Shown here: positions 1-4,017 of the stretch, piece after piece
Layout: the number at the start of each line of letters is the position of its first letter
Numbering within the stretch: the stretch's first letter is position 1
Assembly: GCA_946184595.1 (NCBI GenBank)
Contig: CAMHFM010000045.1
Location: 1-6,385, forward strand
DNA length: 6,385 bases
Source of the DNA: an uncultured Azospirillum sp.
GTDB lineage: Bacteria > Pseudomonadota > Alphaproteobacteria > RF32 > CAG-239
Direction: 5' to 3'
Notes under the pieces: generated by a model
What the model saw: only the letters and a program-made list of their open reading frames with translations
Database searches by the model: none
Told to the model about the DNA's origin: nothing
Made by a program: the position numbers and the translations under genes

Positions 1-200
1 AAAGGTTCTTTTTTTATTATTCTTCTATCAATTAAGAGTATTAATGTTTCTTTTTCGTTTTCGGTTAAATCAGTATTAAAAATTTCAGAAGAAGAAACAT
101 CACATTTTAGAACATCAGCCAATAATAATCTGGCTTCTAATCTTGGAGAATCAATTCCGGCTTGGCTCAGTTGGTTAATTAAATTATGATAATCTGTCAT
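1..200 (-). CDS. prmC: Peptide chain release factor N5-glutamine methyltransferase, N-terminal part (cut by window edge)
   Basis: Only the first 66 codons are present; the gene continues beyond the left edge. The translation begins MTDYHNLINQLSQAGID and continues with SPRLEARLLLADVL. The pattern AGI(D/E)SPRLEA.LLLA.VL, then a helical stretch and an RR...EP near residues 58-66, is the hallmark N-terminal helical domain of PrmC/HemK. This domain binds the release factor, while the Rossmann-fold SAM domain with NPPY would lie outside the window. PrmC methylates the Gln of the GGQ motif in RF1 and RF2 in the cytoplasm. The ATG at 200 is the only plausible start, because an in-frame TGA lies 15 nt upstream. 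There is no clear Shine-Dalgarno. The start lies inside the preceding 50-codon ORF, so translational coupling is likely. prfA, the usual partner upstream of prmC, is absent here; rpoH is the nearest large gene upstream. Confidence 0.85.
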   Translation of the reverse strand, partial: MTDYHNLINQLSQAGIDSPRLEARLLLADVLKCDVSSSEIFNTDLTENEKETLILLIDRRIIKKEP

Positions 201-336
201 AAAATTTTTGTTTCATAAACAAGCGAACAATCGCCCATCTTTTTGGATGTTTACGATTATATTCCCGCATTTGCTGTAAATGTTGCTCTATATTTTTGCT
301 TAATTTTTGAACTAAACTTTCAGAATTATTTTCCAT
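184..336 (-). CDS. Small 50-aa basic protein between rpoH and prmC, function unknown
   Basis: A complete 50-codon ORF starts with ATG one base after the rpoH stop codon (TAA-A-ATG) and ends with TAA 17 nt inside prmC. AGAGG within the last rpoH codons, about 9 nt upstream, can serve as the ribosome binding site. The tight spacing on both sides is typical of a translationally coupled operon gene. The protein starts MENNSESLVQKLSKNIEQHL. Residues 8-27 look helical, and a strongly basic segment with KHPKRW at 29-34 is followed by the amphipathic IVRLFMKQKFYDRL. It has no signal peptide, no obvious membrane span and no cysteine, so a cytoplasmic, possibly nucleic-acid-binding protein is likely. 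The second half faintly recalls the helix 2-3 region of ribosomal protein uS15, but identity is low and I do not assign it. It is short enough to be missed by many gene callers. Confidence 0.6.
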   Translation of the reverse strand: MENNSESLVQKLSKNIEQHLQQMREYNRKHPKRWAIVRLFMKQKFYDRLS

Positions 337-337
337 T

Positions 338-1237
338 TTACGCTGCCTCTACTGCCATTTCAGATTTAACGAGCATAGACAGTGTATCGAAAGCTTTTTT
401 CTCAATCTGACGGATGCGCTCGCGACTGACATTAAAATGATTTCCCAATTCTTCTAAAGTAATCGGATTTTCCGTCAACATACGATTTCTGATAACATAT
501 TGAGACCGCTCATCCAACTTAGCCAAACATTTTTCCAAAACTTTTTGCTTATAAGCTATTTCTTGTTTGTTGGCTAAACGTTGTTCGATATTTTCGCGAT
601 TATCAACCAGAAGATTTATTCTCTCCTGTGATTGCTCATCACCTATCTCAACATTCAAAGAAGCATCTGCGTGCAAACGTTGATTCATTTCCACAACATC
701 TTTTTCATCAACGACCAATTCTTTCGCAATTGATTTGACATTTTCCGGAGACAAAGAATTGTCATAAATACCGAGATGTGTTTTAATTCTGTTCAAATTA
801 TAAAATAGTTTTTTCTGAGCAGCGACTGTTCCTATTTTTACCAAAGACCAAGAGCGTAAAATAAAATCATTAATAGCAGCACGAATCCACCAGATTGCAT
901 AGGTTGATAATCGAACTTTTTTAGCTAAATCAAATTTTTTCACAGCCTGCATTAAACCGATATTTGCCTCAGAAATCAAATCAGCCAAGGGCAATCCATA
1001 ATTGCGATAAGACATAGCAATTTTGGCAGCCAAACGCAAATGTGATGTGATTAATCTTTGAGCTGCTTGCAAATTACCTTTTTGCTTAAACTCAATCAAA
1101 AGGTTATGCTCTTCCTCGTCGCTCAAAACTGGAAACTTTTTAATTTTTTCAAAATAAGCAACAAGCCCGTTACTATCAATAACGGCAGGTAGATTTGCTC
1201 TTTGCTCCAAAACCATTAAGCTGTTATTTTGACTCAT
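338..1237 (-). CDS. rpoH: RNA polymerase sigma-32 factor RpoH (heat-shock sigma)
   Basis: The product is a 299-aa group 3 sigma-70 family protein that directs core RNA polymerase to heat-shock promoters. Region 1.2 is around residues 24-52 (GLVAYFEKIKKFPVL). Region 2 is about 55-136 and includes LITSHLRLAAKIAMSYRNYG, LISEANIGLMQAVKKFD and STYAIWWIRA (-10 recognition). The RpoH-specific box follows at 140-148 (QKKLFYNLN, usual form Q(R/K)KLFFNLR), which separates it from RpoD. Region 3 follows, then region 4.2 at about 259-290 with the helix-turn-helix ITLEELGNHFNVSRERIRQIE (-35 recognition). The length fits the family (284 aa in E. coli). I chose the ATG at 1237 over the TTG at 1258, seven codons upstream, because AGAAGG lies 10 nt before the ATG. 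It has its own promoter and is followed directly by the 50-codon ORF and prmC. One oddity is that the usual FDPDRGFRL-type segment of region 2 reads FDLAKKVRL. Confidence 0.95.
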   Translation of the reverse strand: MSQNNSLMVLEQRANLPAVIDSNGLVAYFEKIKKFPVLSDEEEHNLLIEFKQKGNLQAAQRLITSHLRLAAKIAMSYRNYGLPLADLISEANIGLMQAVKKFDLAKKVRLSTYAIWWIRAAINDFILRSWSLVKIGTVAAQKKLFYNLNRIKTHLGIYDNSLSPENVKSIAKELVVDEKDVVEMNQRLHADASLNVEIGDEQSQERINLLVDNRENIEQRLANKQEIAYKQKVLEKCLAKLDERSQYVIRNRMLTENPITLEELGNHFNVSRERIRQIEKKAFDTLSMLVKSEMAVEAA

Positions 1238-1247
1238 TAAAACTCGA

Positions 1248-1253
1248 CCTTCT
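1248..1253 (-). promoter_or_regulatory. Ribosome binding site deciding the rpoH start
   Basis: On the minus strand AGAAGG lies 10 nt before the ATG at 1237. It sits inside the reading frame that would result from the TTG at 1258, whose upstream sequence (GATGAGAA) has a weaker Shine-Dalgarno. This favours the 299-aa form. The spacing is slightly long, which may make initiation sensitive to leader structure. Confidence 0.55.
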
Positions 1254-1269
1254 TTCAATTCTCATCTTT

Positions 1270-1290
1270 GAGGTACTTTTCTCATACCCC
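1270..1290 (-). promoter_or_regulatory. Possible hairpin in the rpoH mRNA leader
   Basis: In the predicted 5' UTR, GGGGTA (minus strand, 1290-1285) can pair with TACCTC (1275-1270), giving five Watson-Crick pairs and one G-U around a 9-nt loop. The ACCT of the 3' arm could instead pair with AGGT at the Shine-Dalgarno, so the two folds would exclude each other. Whether this works as a heat-responsive switch is inference; only the complementarity is visible. Confidence 0.3.
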
Positions 1291-1298
1291 AACGAGAG

Positions 1299-1327
1299 AT
1301 AATAGTACAATTTGCAATTTATTTCAA
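1299..1327 (-). promoter_or_regulatory. rpoH promoter, near-consensus sigma-70 and partly RpoH-like
   Basis: Reading the minus strand, TTGAAA (1327-1322) is separated by exactly 17 bp from TATTAT (1304-1299). Each hexamer matches the sigma-70 consensus at 5 of 6 positions. Transcription would start near 1292 and leave a leader of about 55 nt before the ATG at 1237. The same DNA reads CTTGAAA and CTATTAT, which also resembles alphaproteobacterial RpoH-dependent promoters (CTTGAA with a CYTATnT-like -10). It allows rpoH to be expressed independently of the asnS operon upstream. Confidence 0.7.
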
Positions 1328-1357
1328 GAGGTGTGGATAAAAAATTATCTCTTGAAA
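1322..1357. repeat. Inverted repeat spanning the rpoH -35 box and the upstream gene's stop codon
   Basis: TTTCAAGAG (1322-1330) and CTCTTGAAA (1349-1357) are perfect 9-bp inverted arms separated by 18 bp. The loop holds a smaller symmetrical element (GATAA/TTATC around As). One arm is the -35 region of the rpoH promoter; the other covers the last codons of the exported-protein gene. There is no U-tract after either arm, so it is a poor intrinsic terminator. It could be an operator or simply a weak RNA hairpin at the end of the asnS transcript. Confidence 0.45.
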
Positions 1358-1860
1358 ATAAACATCAAATCTTTTACTTGAACATCCAAATAATTCATAA
1401 CTTGAACCTCCGTTTCTCCATTTTTATTTTCATATATCAGCAGATATACAGGGGAAAAACGAGCGTTCGTACTTGTACTTTTACAAATACGAAATTCGCT
1501 ATCGTTCATGCTAAAATTAATTTTAGTCATCAATAACTTATCTGCAACCGCGCGATTTTGTTGTGAGGTAAAACCTTCTACTGTCTGCTCCTCATATTCA
1601 CGAACACTGCGGAGACGAAGAGCTCTGTTGCGCTTAGCATATAAAGAATCAACAGGATTTTCTTTGTTATATTTTTGCAAAAAATCGATTGTTTGTGCAA
1701 TGAGCTGCTCATCGTTACACGTTGGCAAATTGGGGCTTTTCTGACTTTCATAAACAGCAGGTATTTCCCCTATAGCGGTATCTGTCACATCGAGTTCAAT
1801 ATCTTGAGCATATACCGCTGTTGCAAACAATAAGCACAGAGCAAACAATATTTTTTGCAT
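1345..1860 (-). CDS. Exported protein of unknown function, 171 aa
   Basis: I do not recognise the family. The N-terminus MQKILFALCLLFATAVYA followed by QD is a clear Sec signal peptide with signal peptidase I cleavage after Ala18. The Cys at position 9 is in the hydrophobic core and does not form a lipobox, so this is probably a soluble periplasmic protein of about 153 aa rather than a lipoprotein. The mature part has an acidic N-terminus and a helical, Arg/Glu-rich middle (residues 52-108). The C-terminal part looks beta-rich, with SPVYLLIYENKNGETEVQVM near 136-155. Only two cysteines remain after cleavage (48 and 126), and they could form a disulfide. The start is well supported by AAGGAG 5 nt upstream. 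It follows asnS by 15 bp and is very probably co-transcribed with it, although nothing in the sequence ties its role to tRNA charging. Confidence 0.85.
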   Translation of the reverse strand: MQKILFALCLLFATAVYAQDIELDVTDTAIGEIPAVYESQKSPNLPTCNDEQLIAQTIDFLQKYNKENPVDSLYAKRNRALRLRSVREYEEQTVEGFTSQQNRAVADKLLMTKINFSMNDSEFRICKSTSTNARFSPVYLLIYENKNGETEVQVMNYLDVQVKDLMFIFKR

Positions 1861-1875
1861 TTCAACTCCTTATTT

Positions 1876-3264
1876 TTAGAAATTGATTGAGTTTGGCGTT
1901 CTCGGGAATGGAATAACATCTCTAATATTGGCAATACCGGTCAACAGCATCATCATTCTTTCAAAGCCTAAGCCAAAACCGGCATGGGGAACTGAACCGA
2001 ACTTACGCGAATCGAGATACCATTCATAGTCTTCGACCTTCATTCCCATATCTTTAATTTTTTGTACTAAAACATCATATCGTTCTTCACGTTGAGAACC
2101 GCCGATTAATTCGCCAATTCTCGGAACCAAAACATCCATAGCAGCAACGGTTTTACCATCTTCGTTCATCCGCATATAGAAAGCTTTAATTTCCTTCGGA
2201 TAATCGCGAACAATAACCGGACGTTTGAAATATTCTTCTGCCAAATAACGCTCATGTTCGGTTTGTAAATCGATACCATATTCCGGCGTATATTCAAATT
2301 TCTTACCTGATTTTTTCATAATTTCGATAGCTTCAGTATAAGTAATCCGAGCGAATCCTTGTTCAACGATTGTTTTTAAGGTTTCAGGTAAAGTTGTATC
2401 GACATATTTTGCAAACAACTCTATATCTTCGGCACAAGTTTCGGTCACATGTTTAACACAATAACGAACCATATCCTCAGCCAAATCCATATCATCGTTA
2501 ATATCTGCAAAAGCCATTTCCGGTTCGATCATCCAAAATTCTGCGGCATGGCGCGGTGTGTTAGAGTTTTCAGCACGGAATGTCGGACCAAAAGTATAAA
2601 TATCACCTAACGCAAGTGCATACATTTCGCCGTTTAATTGACCTGAAACGGTTAAATGTGCAGGTTTACCGAAAAAGTCTTTGCTATAATCGACTTGTCC
2701 GTTCGGTAATTTAGGAACATTGTTCAAATCTAGTGTGGTCACTTGGAACATTTCGCCAGCACCTTCGCAGTCCGATCCCGTAATTAACGGGGTGTGAACG
2801 TAACGGAAACCACGCTCGTTAAAAAATTTATGAATTGCGAAAGACAATTCTGAGCGAACACGGAAAGCTGCACCATATTTATTGGTACGAGGACGTAAAT
2901 GTGCAATCGTTCTTAAATATTCATCGGTATGTTTTTTCTTCTGCAATGGAAAATCATCGGGCGCTAAAGAATAAATTTCAACTGTTTCGGCAACAATTTC
3001 AAAAGCCTGATTTCCGCCCTTTGATTCGACCAAAGCGCCGGTAATTGCAACAGAAGAACCCGTTGTGATTTTTTTGACATCTTCATAATTAGATAAATTA
3101 TTATTGGCGATAACTTGGATATTTTTGAGGCAAGAACCGTCATTAACCTCTATAAACGAAAAATCTTTTGCATCTCTGCGTGTACGAACCCAACCTTTAA
3201 CCAACACTTGAGCCTCTGGTTTTTGGGCATTTAATAATGTTTTTATTTTAGTCCTTTTCAACAT
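1876..3264 (-). CDS. asnS: Asparaginyl-tRNA synthetase
   Basis: This cytoplasmic class IIb aminoacyl-tRNA synthetase joins asparagine to tRNA-Asn using ATP. It is a complete 462-aa protein (466 in E. coli). The N-terminal OB-fold anticodon-binding domain covers about 18-100 (VLVKGWVRTRRDAKDFSFIE). Class II motif 1 lies near 147-161. Motif 2 is at about 229-252 (FRAENSNTPRHAAEFWMIEP). Motif 3 is at about 429-443 (GFGLGFERMMMLLTG). EGAGEMFQV at 167-175, the GQLNGE segment near 208 and the ending RDVIPFPRTPNSINF distinguish AsnRS from AspRS. The ATG at 3264 has AGGA 9 nt upstream and a good promoter. From memory the sequence resembles AsnRS of Bacteroidetes-type bacteria, including the insert with a K.DFFGK segment after MFQVTTLDL. 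Many alphaproteobacteria lack AsnRS and make Asn-tRNA by transamidation, so acquisition by transfer is possible. Confidence 0.97.
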   Translation of the reverse strand: MLKRTKIKTLLNAQKPEAQVLVKGWVRTRRDAKDFSFIEVNDGSCLKNIQVIANNNLSNYEDVKKITTGSSVAITGALVESKGGNQAFEIVAETVEIYSLAPDDFPLQKKKHTDEYLRTIAHLRPRTNKYGAAFRVRSELSFAIHKFFNERGFRYVHTPLITGSDCEGAGEMFQVTTLDLNNVPKLPNGQVDYSKDFFGKPAHLTVSGQLNGEMYALALGDIYTFGPTFRAENSNTPRHAAEFWMIEPEMAFADINDDMDLAEDMVRYCVKHVTETCAEDIELFAKYVDTTLPETLKTIVEQGFARITYTEAIEIMKKSGKKFEYTPEYGIDLQTEHERYLAEEYFKRPVIVRDYPKEIKAFYMRMNEDGKTVAAMDVLVPRIGELIGGSQREERYDVLVQKIKDMGMKVEDYEWYLDSRKFGSVPHAGFGLGFERMMMLLTGIANIRDVIPFPRTPNSINF

Positions 3265-3318
3265 TTTTTATCATCCTAAATTTATCTAATTCTTTTTGCA
3301 AAATAATTTGCGTTTTGC

Positions 3319-3347
3319 ACTATAAAACATTTATCTTTAATTGTCCA
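3319..3347 (-). promoter_or_regulatory. asnS promoter
   Basis: On the minus strand TGGACA (3347-3342) and TATAGT (3324-3319) are separated by 17 bp, and each matches the sigma-70 consensus at five of six positions. The expected start of transcription is near 3312, giving a leader of about 48 nt. No T-box-like or attenuator structure is evident in that short leader. Confidence 0.7.
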
Positions 3348-3350
3348 GCA

Positions 3351-3376
3351 TTGACAAATTTTAATCCCTGTATAAT
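3351..3376 (+). promoter_or_regulatory. Promoter of the SlyB-like lipoprotein gene
   Basis: A perfect TTGACA (3351-3356) and a perfect TATAAT (3371-3376) precede the gene, but they are only 14 bp apart, shorter than the usual 16-18 bp. The -10 may instead be the overlapping ATTATA (3375-3380), which gives 18 bp. The -35 box lies 3 bp from the -35 box of the divergent asnS promoter, so polymerases at the two promoters probably interfere. Confidence 0.5.
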
Positions 3377-3398
3377 TATATAGGCAGACTAATTTTTT

Positions 3399-3404
3399 AA
3401 GGAG
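3399..3404 (+). promoter_or_regulatory. Ribosome binding site deciding the lipoprotein gene start
   Basis: AAGGAG lies 8 nt before the ATG at 3413. A TTG immediately upstream at 3410 is in frame but would have only 5 nt of spacing, and it adds a single residue. The ATG is preferred. Confidence 0.7.
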
Positions 3405-3412
3405 CTTAATTG

Positions 3413-3871
3413 ATGCATAAATTGTTCTTATTGGCAACAGCCGCTTTGATTATGCCGATTGTAGCCTGCACATCGGATATTTCATCTTCTCATTACTCAA
3501 CGAGTTCTGTCGGTGCTGTCGCACAAACTATAGGTGGAACGGTTGTTTCTGTCCGTCAGGTTTCTGTTTCTTCTGAAGATAACAATGCCGGAACTCTTAT
3601 CGGTGGTGCTTTAGGCGGTATCGGTGGTTCAACCATAGGTGGCGGCAGTACGGCTCATGCTTTAGGTGCTGTCGGTGGTGCCGTTATCGGTGGTATTGCC
3701 GGAAATGCAGCTCAACGCGGTTTGTCTTCTCAAATGGCGTATGAATATGTTGTCAGACTTGATAATGGTAATATGGTCACCGTTGTTCAAGGAACTGATA
3801 TTTTGTTAAATCCTGGACAAAGATGTTTTGTCAGCCTTGGTCATCCGGCTCGTATTACTCCGGGATATTAA
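3413..3871 (+). CDS. Outer-membrane lipoprotein, SlyB / 17 kDa surface antigen (glycine zipper) family
   Basis: The 152-aa precursor starts MHKLFLLATAALIMPIVAC. The signal peptide ends in the lipobox IVAC, so Cys19 would be lipidated and become the mature N-terminus. Thr rather than Asp follows it, which predicts sorting to the outer membrane. Residues 59-101 are a glycine-zipper double hairpin (AGTLIGGALGGIGGSTIGGG, then ALGAVGGAVIGGIAGNAAQ), typical of the Rickettsia 17 kDa antigen / SlyB / Pcp group. The C-terminal domain (YEYVVRLDNGNMVTVVQG, then a GQR..V segment and ARITPGY) is the small beta domain found in SlyB-like proteins. The length matches E. coli SlyB (155 aa). The family is linked to outer-membrane integrity; in enterobacteria SlyB is stress-induced, but regulation here cannot be read beyond the promoter. 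It is monocistronic, transcribed away from asnS and closed by a strong terminator. Confidence 0.88.
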   Translation: MHKLFLLATAALIMPIVACTSDISSSHYSTSSVGAVAQTIGGTVVSVRQVSVSSEDNNAGTLIGGALGGIGGSTIGGGSTAHALGAVGGAVIGGIAGNAAQRGLSSQMAYEYVVRLDNGNMVTVVQGTDILLNPGQRCFVSLGHPARITPGY

Positions 3872-3886
3872 TTGACACTTAAATAC

Positions 3887-3919
3887 AAAACACCCTTCAA
3901 ATTTGAGGGGTGTTTTTTT
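3887..3919 (+). terminator. Intrinsic terminator of the lipoprotein gene
   Basis: AACACCCTTCAAA pairs with TTTGAGGGGTGTT (one G-T wobble) in an almost continuous stem whose centre, AAATTT, forms the tight loop. The stem runs into a T-tract at 3912-3919. It begins about 15 bp after the stop codon. Upstream As mean it could also work partly in the opposite direction. Confidence 0.9.
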
Positions 3920-3956
3920 ATGATAGAAAATAATGTTTTGCATTAAATAAACAATT

Positions 3957-3990
3957 AAAAACCCCTCGATGTTTATTTTCAATCGAGGGG
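3957..3990 (-). terminator. Intrinsic terminator of aas
   Basis: On the minus strand CCCCTCGAT (3990-3982) pairs perfectly with ATCGAGGGG (3970-3962) around an 11-nt loop and is followed by five Us (3961-3957). It lies about 25 bp downstream of the aas stop codon and ends transcription before it can enter the lipoprotein gene antisense. Confidence 0.9.
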
Positions 3991-3995
3991 GAATC

Positions 3996-4017
3996 AATTT
4001 TATGTATTCATAAAATT
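3996..4017. repeat. AT-rich perfect hairpin at the aas stop codon
   Basis: AATTTTATG and CATAAAATT form a perfect 9-bp inverted repeat around TATT, overlapping the TAA of aas by two bases. It has no GC-rich stem or U-tract, so it is unlikely to terminate by itself. It may add stability to the 3' end of the aas mRNA in front of the true terminator. Confidence 0.4.

Noticed and set aside
1322..1357. CIRCE element or intrinsic terminator upstream of rpoH
   Set aside because: The arms do not match the CIRCE consensus and no U-tract follows on either strand, so it is reported only as an inverted repeat.
1312..1744. Plus-strand ORFs of 74 and 78 codons overlapping the exported-protein gene
   Set aside because: They lie antisense to a gene with a good signal peptide and ribosome binding site, have no Shine-Dalgarno of note and show no domain pattern; they are shadow frames.
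2835..3044. Plus-strand ORF antisense to asnS
   Set aside because: asnS is certain in this region; the antisense frame has no recognisable features.
3872..3877. TTGACA just after the lipoprotein stop codon as a promoter
   Set aside because: There is no -10 box at suitable distance and the strong terminator follows immediately.
3968..3982. 15-nt match GATGTTTATTTTCAA shared with the end of the exported-protein gene (minus strand near 1352-1366)
   Set aside because: One copy is coding and the other is a terminator loop; in AT-rich DNA of this length a match of this size is plausible by chance.
3806..3997. Minus-strand 63-codon ORF across the two terminators
   Set aside because: It runs through both terminator hairpins and the end of the lipoprotein gene, so it is a chance frame.
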